Shown here piece after piece: positions 1 through 8,734 of a stretch of 64,000 nt of DNA; position 1 is the first letter of the stretch, and each line of letters opens with the position of its first letter. Location of the stretch: NCBI GenBank assembly GCA_013141065.1, contig JABFRR010000004.1:59590-123589 (forward strand). Direction: 5' to 3'. The translations under genes and the position numbers were made by a program. Under the pieces are notes generated by a model, which searched no databases, was not told where the DNA came from, and was given only the letters and a program-made list of their open reading frames with translations. Source of the DNA: Bacteriovoracaceae bacterium. GTDB lineage: Bacteria > Bdellovibrionota > Bacteriovoracia > Bacteriovoracales > Bacteriovoracaceae.

Positions 1-582
1 CCTAGCTTCAAACTTAATGGACTTACTTCTGTAAAAAGAAAAGTGGTGTTAAATATATTAGAAATAAGTACGACTGGGGAAGTTGCAGAGAAAGATCGAT
101 TGCACTGGATCTTGCTGACAAGTTTGCCATTGAAAAATTTTGGAGATGCTTCTAGAGTCATTGATTATTATAAGAAACGCTGGCACATTGAAAATTATTT
201 TAAAATTTTAAAAGATGGCGGATGCAAAGTTGAGAGAGCATCATTAAGAACATTTGAGCGACTAGAAAAATATATCACATTATTTTCAGTTATTGCGTGG
301 AGAATTTATTACGTTAAACATTTAGCAGAAGCAGCTCCAGATGAAGATTCAAGTCTTTCTTTTTCAGAAGAAGAATCACTCGTTTTGAAAATAGAAAATA
401 AGATATCTGATGATCAAAGAATAACGATTAGAGAGCCCTGATACGATTTGTCGCTAAGATGGGGGCTTTAATGGCCGTAAAAGCGACGGAGAGCCGGGAC
501 GGTTAGTATTTGGCGAGGATTAATAAAGCTTGAAGCAAAAGTAGAAATGTTCAGATACCTCAAAGAAAAATATCAATTTTAA
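1..582 (+). pseudogene. IS4-family (Tn5-like) transposase, 3' remnant
   Basis: The reading frame is open to the left edge, so the 5' part lies outside the window. It carries the IS4 signature Y-(2)-R-(3)-E-(6)-K in YYKKRWHIENYFKILKDG, which supplies the catalytic Glu of the DDE nuclease. The frame stops at 439-441. The family's usual tail continues in other frames: MGG and GFNGRKSDGEPG at about 455-500, then an IWRGLIKLEAKVEMF-type end finishing at 580-582. The C-terminus is therefore spread over three frames, which indicates decay by small indels. No inverted repeat was recognised downstream. It is probably an inactive relic. Confidence 0.8.
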
Positions 583-807
583 TTCTAATAAATCTTCCCG
601 ATACAACACCAATCAATAAGTAATTTACAAACCGAGTAGCACCCTTTAAGAAGCGAATCAGTTAGTTTTATGATTTTTTAGCCAGTTATCCTCGCTGAGG
701 CCGACCAATCTTTTTACACTTTATTTTCGACCATGTAATTATGGGGAAAAGTCAGTATTTAATACAGAGATAACTTATAATGGCTTCATATATATTTGGA
801 GCCCAAG

Positions 808-1854
808 ATGAAATTATTAATTTTATTTTTGTTAATGATGAGTAGCCTAGCAAATGCCTTTGATCCAATTTGCTCAACTCCTCGTGAATTTCATAAAAAA
901 GAAATGGCCAATATCTTTACTGGCGAAATTGCAAAATCCAATCAGCTCATCGTTTATTCTGTAAATCCTCCTACTCCAATTGATTGGAGTAGCCCTGGAA
1001 AAACCTTTAAAAGTATTGTCCGTAATTCATTTATAAATGAAGGCTACGAAGTAGAAGACAAAGACTATGAAGGAAATAGTGTTTTGAGACGTGAAACCGT
1101 TAAAACTCATTTCATAGGACATATGTTCGTTCAACTTTCTTGTAAAGGTTATCCAACTATTTTAACCGGAATGACTTCACCCGGAACAGAAGAAATTACT
1201 GGCTTAATGTTTGAAGGAAAAAGTTTTCAACAGATTCTCTCACCAACCAAAGGGCATTTTAATTCTTCTCATGAATTAGCTGAAGAAATTGAAATCAGAA
1301 AAAGTAAAGTTGGAAATTTAAACCTTATGGGAATAAATATTAAAGAGGATTCATGCCAAGAACTTCTAAAATATCTCACTGAATTTCATGCCTGTGGAGT
1401 CAGTTCAAGATATGGAGGCTTAAATGCTAATCCACACAAAGGAGAAGGGGCAGGTTGTTCGGGATTTGCCATTAGTTTTCTCCAAAGACTTGGCATCGTT
1501 GGTGATATTGAAAGTCTGAACTCAAATGATTTTGGAAATCAATTTATGAGAGAAATAAACATTCCTAAAATCATGCTTTTTCGCGGTGATAAATCTTCAG
1601 ACATAGGGGCTTGGGGATTATTAAAAGGTAATAAGATTCCTTGGGCCAAAGATGATGAAACAGGAAAAAGAGCTAAATTCTTTGATCCTGAATTATTTAG
1701 TAAATGGGTCGCTGAATTTAAATCAGATAAAAATGAATCAGGACTCCAGTACTTGGGTCGTGATGGCAATAAATTAATTAATGGGATCTGGTTTGAAGAA
1801 ATCAACTCCAATACCTCAAAAAGTATGTTTGATATAAATTACTTATTGAAATAA
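808..1854 (+). CDS. Secreted protein of unknown function, possible permuted papain-like fold
   Basis: 348 residues from the ATG at 808. A TTG lies 12 bases upstream, but GGAG at 798-801 fits the ATG. The N-terminus MKLLILFLLMMSSLANA is a clean signal peptide, so the product is exported. I do not recognise the family. A His in GHMFVQL (about residue 105) precedes a Cys in GEGAGCSGFA (about residue 217). That His-then-Cys order is seen in circularly permuted NlpC/P60-type cysteine hydrolases, but this is weak inference. The 3' end overlaps the convergent esterase gene by 16 bases. The gene starts 226 bases after the transposase relic. Confidence 0.75.
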   Translation: MKLLILFLLMMSSLANAFDPICSTPREFHKKEMANIFTGEIAKSNQLIVYSVNPPTPIDWSSPGKTFKSIVRNSFINEGYEVEDKDYEGNSVLRRETVKTHFIGHMFVQLSCKGYPTILTGMTSPGTEEITGLMFEGKSFQQILSPTKGHFNSSHELAEEIEIRKSKVGNLNLMGINIKEDSCQELLKYLTEFHACGVSSRYGGLNANPHKGEGAGCSGFAISFLQRLGIVGDIESLNSNDFGNQFMREINIPKIMLFRGDKSSDIGAWGLLKGNKIPWAKDDETGKRAKFFDPELFSKWVAEFKSDKNESGLQYLGRDGNKLINGIWFEEINSNTSKSMFDINYLLK

Positions 1855-2802
1855 AGGCGTGAGACGAACTCATCTACACTCTCATTTTCCACTGATCTCA
1901 TACCAGACGTATACTTCGAGAGCATAAAAGTATGTATAGAAGTGTCTTTAAGCCAAAATGAAACGTTTTCTTTGTCTCTGGCAACAAAGGGTAGGCCATC
2001 AGTGCTTAAAATTAAAGAGCGGTGTCTTTCGGGTGATATTTCACCGAAAACTTCAGACATGACAGAATCTCTTAGACCGTAAATAAAACCAATGGTCCAA
2101 TCAGAATAATTTTCTAGGACTGGTCCCATAAATCTAGCGATAGCCCCATCATTGAAACAATTATTTAAACCGATGGCAGTGAAAGAATCTTTGAAATCTG
2201 CAATCATATCTTTATCAAATTTTTTCCAAAAGTTTTCACCAAAATGAAGTCCTGGAGAATCAACAAACATAAATTTATCTTCGACCTTAGGAAAATAATT
2301 TTGAAAATGGTAGCTGTGGACTAATGAAGCGATGGCGCCAGCAGATGCACCATATACAACTAATTCCTTAAAACCCTCCGGATCTATTAATTTTCTCGTG
2401 ACGAGGTATTTAAATGCCATCTCAGTGTTTCTTCCCCCATAATGATAAACTTTCTTCCCTTGATAATTACTGATGTGGCTTCCAGAATGAACATCTGCCG
2501 TACAGTAAGGAAAATAAATTTTACTATGACCTTTGAAGGGGTTTCTTGGAGACTTGTTCGCGGTAACGATACTGTAGCTATTAATAATTGGATATCGGCC
2601 TAACCAGGGAAATAAAGAGGATCTCTTAAAGCAAGAATTGTAATCCCAGCACACACCACCCCCCATAAATTCGACTAAGAGTTTTTCTTTTGATTTACCT
2701 TGTATAAAGACGGAGTAGTCTGAGCCGTCTCCGCATTTAGCTCCTGGAATTTTTATATCGGTCCATTCCCCTGCGTAGCTATTAAAGGTAATGAGCATAA
2801 TT
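1839..2802 (-). pseudogene. Pectinacetylesterase/Notum-like secreted hydrolase, 5' end split off by an IS
   Basis: This is the body of a gene whose first codons now lie beyond the insertion sequence at 2803-4310. The product belongs to the pectinacetylesterase/Notum alpha/beta-hydrolase family, which removes acyl esters. Visible signs are the GGGVCWD oxyanion-type motif, the nucleophile motif YGASAGAIAS, and paired cysteines (GVCWDYNSC, PYCTADVH). The intact gene read MKKIAILIMLITFNSYAGEW, a normal signal peptide, rebuilt by joining 4334-4311 to 2798. As it stands, translation could begin at ATG 2798 or at ATG 2843 inside the transposase. The latter gives a hybrid N-terminus with Lys9 and a short hydrophobic run, so partial export cannot be excluded. 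Confidence 0.75.
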
Positions 2803-2823
2803 AGTGGCTGGTGCCATTTAACC
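2803..2823. repeat. Terminal inverted repeat, left end of IS1182-like element
   Basis: AGTGGCTGGTGCCATTTAAC followed by C. It is the exact reverse complement of 4290-4310. The transposase stop codon (2818-2820) lies inside this repeat. Confidence 0.9.
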
Positions 2824-4185
2824 AGCCCACTTAAGTTCAACATTACTTAAATCTCTTGCCAATCTGCTCAAGTTTAAAGAAAGTGACGATCTTTGTCCGT
2901 CTAATCTTGTCATCACATCGGACTTCATTTTAGATTTTCCCATTCCTCTTCTTTTTAGATGACCAATTATTGGTTCTACTTTAGATCTTCTTGCTGCCAT
3001 TTCTTCAACTTTACTTTCATCAATTTTCCAATTTTTATGTCCACGAGGACAAATACCAATTTCATTTATTTTTTTATTTTCGCATGCTTTCAGATTTTGT
3101 CTTGACCAAAATGCCTGATCACCTGATATGGATTTAGGTGATTCGTTAAAAATTTCTTCAAAGTTATTTAATACTTTTTCCAATGATGCTGAATCCTCTA
3201 GTGCATATTCATTATCTGTCATTGTAAATGAATAATTTCCAGGAAGTCTTCCAATAAAAAACTTTCTACCGAACTCATAAGGTTTGCCGGCCTTACCTTT
3301 ACTTATACATTTTACTTCACTTGCATGAAGTGAAAGAATTTTATTAGGGGCCACTTCCCCATATTTAATAAAGTGATTTATTTGATTCAAAAGAGTTGGT
3401 GCAATACACGTTAATTGCTCATTATCTTTTTTGAAGTTCCAAGGTAAAACATAGCCCTTTAGCTTGTTTTGTATTGACAAAATTGCTTCAACCATCATTT
3501 TTGAAATCTTATGAGCTTCACTGAAAACTTGTACTTTAAGTTCAAAACCTTTAATACTTTTCGTAGCAAAAAAATATGACTTAAAGAGTTTTTCTGTACT
3601 TTTTTTATCAAAAAAACTTAATAAATTTCTTGCGGTAGAAGATCCAGCCTCACTTAGACCTTTTAATAATTTCACCCCTTTTCTAAAAACAGATTGCATC
3701 ATTCTTATGTCTGCAGGGTATTCAATATTTGCTTCTTGAACGGTCGAATCTACATCGACAAACGCTGCACCAGTAAAGCCTTTCCGACTAGCAACTTTTA
3801 ACAAAGAAATATTAAACTTACTTGCAGTCTCATCGCTTAATCTATTTCTAAATTTCACATAAGCACTATGATCATAGGAGACTTGTTCATTTTTAATGCC
3901 GCAGAATATTCTAGCGGGGGAATAATATTTAAGGTTTTCTTCCAGCTCGCGATCTGTCCAACGAAAAATTGTTTGTAATAAAAATGCACCCAAGTGAAGC
4001 CTAATATTCAATTTTTTTCCAGATTTTTTCCTATCACTATATAAATCTTCAATTGCAACTTGAGCATATTCCTCCCAAGGAATCGTTTCTGATAGGAGAA
4101 GTAGAAAATGATTAGCTGGAACATGAATAATAGTTTTCAAATTATTTTTTATTGGGTAATTTATAGTGGATAGGTCTATAGACAT
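2818..4185 (-). CDS. IS1182-like DDE transposase
   Basis: 455 residues from the ATG at 4185, with AAGGGG 8 bases upstream. An upstream TTG at 4191 is too close to that ribosome-binding site. The N-terminal part (about 30-150) resembles the DUF772 transposase domain, with RLHLGAFLLQTIF and YVKFRNRLS. The catalytic triad is visible: Asp in AAFVDVDSTVQEANIEYP, Asp in ISGDQAFWSR, and Glu in RSKVEPIIGHLKRRGMGKSK. There are no frameshifts and the length is normal for the family, so it is probably functional. The gene points the same way as the interrupted esterase, so read-through could reach that gene. Confidence 0.88.
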   Translation of the reverse strand: MSIDLSTINYPIKNNLKTIIHVPANHFLLLLSETIPWEEYAQVAIEDLYSDRKKSGKKLNIRLHLGAFLLQTIFRWTDRELEENLKYYSPARIFCGIKNEQVSYDHSAYVKFRNRLSDETASKFNISLLKVASRKGFTGAAFVDVDSTVQEANIEYPADIRMMQSVFRKGVKLLKGLSEAGSSTARNLLSFFDKKSTEKLFKSYFFATKSIKGFELKVQVFSEAHKISKMMVEAILSIQNKLKGYVLPWNFKKDNEQLTCIAPTLLNQINHFIKYGEVAPNKILSLHASEVKCISKGKAGKPYEFGRKFFIGRLPGNYSFTMTDNEYALEDSASLEKVLNNFEEIFNESPKSISGDQAFWSRQNLKACENKKINEIGICPRGHKNWKIDESKVEEMAARRSKVEPIIGHLKRRGMGKSKMKSDVMTRLDGQRSSLSLNLSRLARDLSNVELKWAG

Positions 4186-4289
4186 TATCAAGGCCCCTTA
4201 GTTTTTGTTGTGGTAAACTATTCTAAGAGGCCTTTTTCATTTTGAACAGGCCATAAAGCAAATTTCTTATAAAAAATATTATATTTTCA

Positions 4290-4310
4290 GGTTAAATGGC
4301 ACCAGCCACT
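4290..4310. repeat. Terminal inverted repeat, right end of IS1182-like element
   Basis: Exact reverse complement of 2803-2823. It is followed by AATT, the second copy of the presumed target duplication. Confidence 0.9.
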
Positions 4311-4334
4311 AATTAAAATTGCTATTTTTTTCAT
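4311..4334 (-). pseudogene. Severed start of the pectinacetylesterase-like gene
   Basis: On the minus strand an ATG at 4334 begins MKKIAILI and runs into the insertion sequence, where it hits a stop a few codons later. GGAG stands 6 bases before the ATG, a good ribosome-binding site. Joined to the codons at 2798 and below, it gives an uninterrupted signal peptide. This is the original translation start of the gene at 1839-2802. Confidence 0.8.
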
Positions 4335-4418
4335 ACAGATCTCCATCTTGAAGATCATTTCGGCTGCTAAATGGTTTTAATTAAATTGCCAATACCGACA
4401 AATCTTTAGACAGGTGTA

Positions 4419-4435
4419 TGTATGATATTCATACA
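4419..4435. promoter_or_regulatory. Perfect 17-base palindrome, possible operator
   Basis: TGTATGATATTCATACA has 7-base arms around TAT. It lies about 85 bases upstream of the severed esterase start and about 140 bases upstream of the next transposase, a position expected for a dimeric repressor site. It could also form a hairpin. No regulator is assigned. Confidence 0.35.
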
Positions 4436-4575
4436 GGTTTTTCTAAGCCCTAAATATCACAGCAATTCCCGGTCTATTTTTTAGCTGTATAATTTCGTGA
4501 AGTTTTGCGGGGCCCAAAAATATTTTTCTTCTGAGTTTTTTTCTGGCCTTCACAAAATGTATATTTTTTGATCTC

Positions 4576-5982
4576 ATGGGTTTGATGAAAATTCAAACAC
4601 GCAAAAACTTAAATATTCAGGCACTAAATCGCCAACTCAGAGCTCACTTTGCAAAAATCAAAGACCCAAGGAAGGTAAAATCACTTCCCCTTGTTGATAT
4701 AATCATGTCTGGTCTTGCAGTATTTCAATTGAAAATCCCGTCTCTACTCTTATTAGATGATATGCGGAGCGAGCCGCTTGCTCACAAAAACCTAAAGCGC
4801 CTTTTCGATATAAAGCAAGTTCCATCTGATACTCAACTAAGGGATGTTTTAGATCGCGTACCTACTGATGAGTTTCGCAACTCATTTAATTTAGTTTTTC
4901 ATTCGCTTCAAAAAGACAAAGCCCTCGAACAATTTAAGTTTTTTGACGGACACAAAGATCAGTATTTAGTCTCTTGTGATGCTACTGGTATCTTTGGTTC
5001 TACCAATATAAAGTGTGATTACTGCCTAGCTAAACTTCAAAAAAAGCAAGATGATGACGGAGAAAAACTTCATTACCATCATCAACTTTTAGCCGCATCA
5101 ATGGTGCACCCAAAACAAAAAACAGTTATTCCTCTCTGTCCAGAACCTATTATTCAGCAAGATGGACAAGCAAAAAATGATTGTGAAATCAATGCGGCGA
5201 AAAGACTTTATTATCATCTTCGGGCCGCCCATCCTAAACTGCCAATGATTTTGCTTCAAGATGGACTTTATTCTACGGGGGCAAATGTATTGGAACTAAA
5301 AAAACATAATTTAAGTTTTATTATTGTTGCAAAACAAGATCGTTGTAAAAATTTATTTTTTGGATTTGATAAAAGAAAAGAAGGGCTAAAAGACACTGTA
5401 GAGTTCACCAATACTTCAATCATTGGAGATAAAACTAAAAAAACAAGGACGAGAACCTACTCATATGTAAATGCTTTGCCAATGACAGGAAAAGGTGATG
5501 TGGCCGTCAATTTTATTAAGTTCAAAGAAGCTATTGAATGGATCATTGACTCTGGTAGAAAAAAGGGACAAATAAAAAAAGAAGAAGTCGAATATGCTTG
5601 GATCACTGATATTGAAATTAGCAAAGATAATATTGAAAAAATAGTTGAAGCTGGGAGGTCGCGCTGGAAGATAGAAAATGAAGTTTTTAACACTCTAAAG
5701 AATCAGGGGTATCAGTTAGAGCACAATTATGGACATGGGAAAAAGTATCTTGCCAATAACTTTGCCATGCTCACAATGCTTGCCTTTCTCGTCGATCAAG
5801 TACAAGAGGCTCATTGTGACTTATTTAAAGCGACTCTCGAAAGATTTAAAAAACGATGCTCTAAAATCTGGAGGTCTTTTGAATTTCTTCTCGTGAGCAG
5901 AGAATTTGAATCGTGGCTCGAACTATGGAGCTATTTATCACAACTAGGCAGAACTTCGAACCCTAAATCGAATACAAGTTGA
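4576..5982 (+). CDS. DDE transposase of the IS4 superfamily, exact family uncertain
   Basis: 468 residues without frameshift. The N-terminal part (MKIQTRKNLNIQALNRQLRA, LPLVDIIMSGLAVFQLK) is a typical helical DNA-binding region. Catalytic residues are likely Asp in LVSCDATGIFGS, Asp in ILLQDGLYSTGAN, and Glu in RSRWKIENEVFNTLKNQG, the last resembling the IS4 YREK region. A Cys pair (CDYC) follows the first Asp. No clear ribosome-binding site was seen, and ATG 4585 is an alternative start. I could not define terminal inverted repeats on either side, so the extent of the element is unknown. It may be active or recently stranded. Confidence 0.8.
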   Translation: MGLMKIQTRKNLNIQALNRQLRAHFAKIKDPRKVKSLPLVDIIMSGLAVFQLKIPSLLLLDDMRSEPLAHKNLKRLFDIKQVPSDTQLRDVLDRVPTDEFRNSFNLVFHSLQKDKALEQFKFFDGHKDQYLVSCDATGIFGSTNIKCDYCLAKLQKKQDDDGEKLHYHHQLLAASMVHPKQKTVIPLCPEPIIQQDGQAKNDCEINAAKRLYYHLRAAHPKLPMILLQDGLYSTGANVLELKKHNLSFIIVAKQDRCKNLFFGFDKRKEGLKDTVEFTNTSIIGDKTKKTRTRTYSYVNALPMTGKGDVAVNFIKFKEAIEWIIDSGRKKGQIKKEEVEYAWITDIEISKDNIEKIVEAGRSRWKIENEVFNTLKNQGYQLEHNYGHGKKYLANNFAMLTMLAFLVDQVQEAHCDLFKATLERFKKRCSKIWRSFEFLLVSREFESWLELWSYLSQLGRTSNPKSNTS

Positions 5983-6071
5983 GCAAAAAAATCGCTCTGG
6001 CAAAATTGGAACCTTGAAAATTACTATTCTTTAGACGCATCGATGACTACTTTTTATACACTCTTAACTTC

Positions 6072-6099
6072 TTGATTAGGACAAAGATTTTATTATCTT
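6072..6099 (+). promoter_or_regulatory. Weak sigma-70-like promoter candidate for the lipoprotein gene
   Basis: TTGATT (6072-6077), a 16-base spacer, then TATCTT (6094-6099). Both boxes match 4 of 6 consensus bases. It would give a leader of about 130 bases before the lipoprotein start at 6239. Confidence 0.3.
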
Positions 6100-6104
6100 C
6101 AGTT

Positions 6105-6238
6105 CAAGATTCTAATATTGCGAGATGATTCATAAAAGGCCGGGAGCCCCTGTAAATATCAGGTCCAAAAGCTTTGGCACGAGTGTTGCTTTATGTAAGG
6201 AAAACGGTTTATTGCCAAACACGCCTTTAGGAGGACGT
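6105..6238 (+). other. Possible structured 5' leader of the lipoprotein gene
   Basis: Several short self-complementary stretches lie in a row: GGG-AG-CCC near 6142-6149, CCTG/CAGG at 6149-6163, CCAAA-AGC-TTTGG at 6165-6177, and GTGTT pairing with AACAC further on. The leader ends in a strong AGGAGG at 6229-6234. The same stretch is also an open frame fused to the lipoprotein, but that extension has no hydrophobic export signal. No known riboswitch consensus was recognised. Confidence 0.3.
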
Positions 6239-6829
6239 ATGAAAAGATTATTAATGCCACTTATGGTTCTTGCAATGTTAGTTTCGTGTGGAAAAGACAA
6301 CCAAGTGTCTTCAGCAGGGACTTCGGTCTTTAATCCAATTACTACAACGGTACAAGGTGCTTCTGACTTGGGATCGAAAATTGATAATTATTCAACTCAA
6401 TTCGGCACACAACAGATTCTTTATTATGGTACCTACCAAACTTATGGAACACTTGCCAATACAGGCTTAAACATTGTTTACCGTTATACTAAATCTACAA
6501 CGGCAGCCTCAGGATCAAATTGTACAATTAAATGGTCAATCTTTTATGTTTGTTCATCGAGTTCAACAACCACAGGATCAAGTGTCGCAGAATCTAGACA
6601 GGTTTTTAACAACTCAGTTGATATAACAGCTAAGGCAAATGAACTTAAGGCCATTATTAATAGAGCAAACCCACTTATTCCGATTATGGCACAGGGGACA
6701 TCTTACAGAGTTCAAACTTTAGACGGTTTTCAATACGTGATCGACACGAGATACCCACTTCAGTCTAACCCGATTGGAATTAGCTCATCGGCTGGAACTG
6801 AATATCTTTATAACATCACAGAAAATTAA
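6239..6829 (+). CDS. Small lipoprotein of unknown function
   Basis: 196 residues from ATG 6239, fixed by AGGAGG four bases upstream. The signal peptide MKRLLMPLMVLAMLVSC ends in a lipobox (LVSC), so Cys17 is expected to be lipidated. The mature part is Ser/Thr/Gly-rich, with one Cys pair in SNCTIKWSIFYVCSSS. I do not recognise the family. It is a single-gene unit, closed by the terminator at 6881-6910. Surface or periplasmic attachment is inferred from the lipobox only. Confidence 0.75.
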   Translation: MKRLLMPLMVLAMLVSCGKDNQVSSAGTSVFNPITTTVQGASDLGSKIDNYSTQFGTQQILYYGTYQTYGTLANTGLNIVYRYTKSTTAASGSNCTIKWSIFYVCSSSSTTTGSSVAESRQVFNNSVDITAKANELKAIINRANPLIPIMAQGTSYRVQTLDGFQYVIDTRYPLQSNPIGISSSAGTEYLYNITEN

Positions 6830-6880
6830 TCAGGAATTACGATTTCTTAGATAACAAAGAAATAACAAAGAAGTAACAAA

Positions 6881-6910
6881 GAGGACCCAATAGGGTCCTC
6901 TTTTATTTTA
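6881..6910 (+). terminator. Rho-independent terminator
   Basis: A perfect 8-base stem GAGGACCC/GGGTCCTC with loop AATA (6881-6900) is followed by TTTTATTTTA. It sits 51 bases after the lipoprotein stop. Just before it, TAACAAAG occurs three times at 11-base spacing (about 6851-6880). Confidence 0.88.
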
Positions 6911-6971
6911 TCTGCTTTGAATTATAATGATTGTAACTACAAATTATTATAATTTTTTAAGGACGGATAAA

Positions 6972-8684
6972 ATGGCCCAGTTCAAGACAGATCTTCAGGA
7001 TATCTATTTCAATCTTTTTAATGTTCTCAAAATTCAAGATCATACAGGTGTTGTTCAAAATGATATGAAAGATATTATTAGTGAATGTAATAAATTTATT
7101 GAAAAAGAAGTTTATCCTACAAGAACCTTGGGAGATCACGAAGGTGTAAAACTCTCTAATGGTGTTGTATCAACTCCGAAATCTTTTAAAGATCCTTTAA
7201 AAAAATATTATGAAAATGGATGGCACGGAATTGGTTATCCTGAAGACATTGGAGGAATGCCAACACCTCATACTGTGTCGCTCGTTTGTCAGTCAATTAT
7301 GAATGGAGCTAACGTTGCATTTGCTATGTATCCCGGTCTTACTCGCGGAGCCATGGATGTTATTTTAAAAGTAGGCTCAAAAGAACAACGAGACACCTAT
7401 GTTCCCAACATGATCGGTGGAGCCTGGGGCGGGACCATGTGCCTAACTGAACCAGGTGCAGGTTCAGATGTCGGAGCGGTTATTTCTACGGCAACTCCAT
7501 CATCAAGTGGATCGTATAAAATTAAAGGTATCAAAATTTTTATTTCCAGTGGTGATAACGATCTTTATGAAAATGTTATTCATTTGGTTTTAGCTCGCAC
7601 ACCAGGGGCTCCAGCGGGCACAAAGGGCTTGTCACTTTTTATTGTTCCTAAGATTCGCCAAGATGGAAAAACGAACGATGTTGTTTGTACAAAAGTCGAA
7701 GAGAAAATGGGAATTCACGGACAAGCAACTTGTGAAATGACTTTTGGTAGCAAGGGAGAGTGTGAAGGCTTTTTAATTGGTAAAGAGTTTGAAGGTATGA
7801 CGAATATGTTCATCATGATGAACGAAGCCAGACTTCTTTGTGGTGTTCAAGGTGAAGCCCAAGGAAATATGGTCTACATGCTCACGGAACAATATACGAA
7901 AGAAAGATCGCAATTTGGTAAGGAGCTTCACCAGCATCCTGACGTTAAAAGAACGCTTTTTAAAATGCGCTCAATGGCCAGGGCCATGAGAAGTTTAATT
8001 CTTTTTACAGGGGACTTGATGGATCGTGCTCACGGTGGTGATAAGTCGCTTGAAGATGACATTGCTTTCATGACTCCTATTTGTAAGTCATACTGCTCTG
8101 ATGAAGGCTTCAACGTGGCGGTCGATGCTATTCAGACTCATGGTGGATATGGCTTTTGTTCGGAATACGGCATTGAGCAATTTGCTCGCGATTTAAAAAT
8201 TGCTTCTATCTATGAAGGAACAAATGGAATTCAGGCCATGGACTTCACGATGAGAAAAGTATTAAAAGATAATGCAAAAACTTTTATGAAGTTTGGAGCA
8301 AAAATACAAAAAACGATGGCACGTAAAGAAGCTCAAGATTTTAGTGATGAATTGGCCATGATGACAAAAAATCTTCAGAAGGGCCAAGAGATTTTGACTC
8401 ATTTTGGCGTTTTGGCAAAAGCAAATAAATATGATGCTATTTTATTTAATTCAAGTGCTTTTTTGAATTTTAGCGCCAATCTCATTTGTTCTTGGCTACT
8501 ATTGGAAGGAGCGTGCGAAGCTACTAGTTTAATTCCAACGGCTTCTGGCGCTGAAGATAAAGAGTATTACCAGAGTAAAATAGTAGACTTTAAATTCTTC
8601 GTTCAGCAACAGTTAGTTAAAAACTCTGGAATTGCGCAGTCTATCCTTAATTTCAAAGAGGACTTATCGCAATTGAAAGTTTGA
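6972..8684 (+). CDS. Acyl-CoA dehydrogenase (large FadE5/DmdC-type)
   Basis: 570 residues from ATG 6972, with AAGGA 8 bases upstream. The product is an FAD-dependent dehydrogenase that introduces a trans-2 double bond into an acyl-CoA; the chain or substrate cannot be told from sequence. Motifs include CLTEPGAGSDVGA (FAD/substrate loop), MGIHGQATCEMTFG, EQYTKERSQFGKEL, QTHGGYGF, and the catalytic Glu in YEGTNGIQAMD (about residue 415). The length exceeds the usual 380 residues because an N-terminal helical region and a C-terminal extension are present. That architecture is shared by 3-methylmercaptopropionyl-CoA dehydrogenase (DmdC) and FadE5-like enzymes. It stands alone, with no electron-transfer flavoprotein gene nearby. 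Confidence 0.9.
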   Translation: MAQFKTDLQDIYFNLFNVLKIQDHTGVVQNDMKDIISECNKFIEKEVYPTRTLGDHEGVKLSNGVVSTPKSFKDPLKKYYENGWHGIGYPEDIGGMPTPHTVSLVCQSIMNGANVAFAMYPGLTRGAMDVILKVGSKEQRDTYVPNMIGGAWGGTMCLTEPGAGSDVGAVISTATPSSSGSYKIKGIKIFISSGDNDLYENVIHLVLARTPGAPAGTKGLSLFIVPKIRQDGKTNDVVCTKVEEKMGIHGQATCEMTFGSKGECEGFLIGKEFEGMTNMFIMMNEARLLCGVQGEAQGNMVYMLTEQYTKERSQFGKELHQHPDVKRTLFKMRSMARAMRSLILFTGDLMDRAHGGDKSLEDDIAFMTPICKSYCSDEGFNVAVDAIQTHGGYGFCSEYGIEQFARDLKIASIYEGTNGIQAMDFTMRKVLKDNAKTFMKFGAKIQKTMARKEAQDFSDELAMMTKNLQKGQEILTHFGVLAKANKYDAILFNSSAFLNFSANLICSWLLLEGACEATSLIPTASGAEDKEYYQSKIVDFKFFVQQQLVKNSGIAQSILNFKEDLSQLKV

Positions 8685-8734
8685 TTCAATTAGTGTTAGA
8701 CTGATTTAGATTATACTTTTAAATTGAGCACTAA

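Larger units (their letters stand above)
2803..4310 (-). mobile_element. IS1182-like insertion sequence, about 1.5 kb, apparently intact
   Basis: The element is bounded by perfect 21-base inverted repeats (2803-2823 and 4290-4310) and contains one full-length transposase gene on the minus strand. It is flanked by AATT at 2799-2802 and 4311-4314, a short palindromic duplication as reported for IS1182-type elements. Because the flanks are palindromic (TAATTA), the duplication could instead be read as 6 bases with slightly shorter repeats. Removing the element and one flank restores an open signal peptide in the esterase gene. Intact repeats and reading frame suggest a recent insertion, unlike the decayed elements elsewhere in the window. 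Confidence 0.85.

Noticed and set aside
4335..6100. Terminal inverted repeats of the transposase at 4576-5982
   Set aside because: Only short AT-rich similarities (such as CCCTAAAT in direct orientation) were found on the two sides, not an inverted pair.
6125..6238. 38-residue in-frame extension of the lipoprotein
   Set aside because: It would bury the lipobox signal peptide; AGGAGG directly before 6239 decides the start.
6851..6880. Tandem TAACAAAG units as a CRISPR-like or satellite array
   Set aside because: Only three copies at 11-base spacing, with no spacers; a minor low-complexity stretch.
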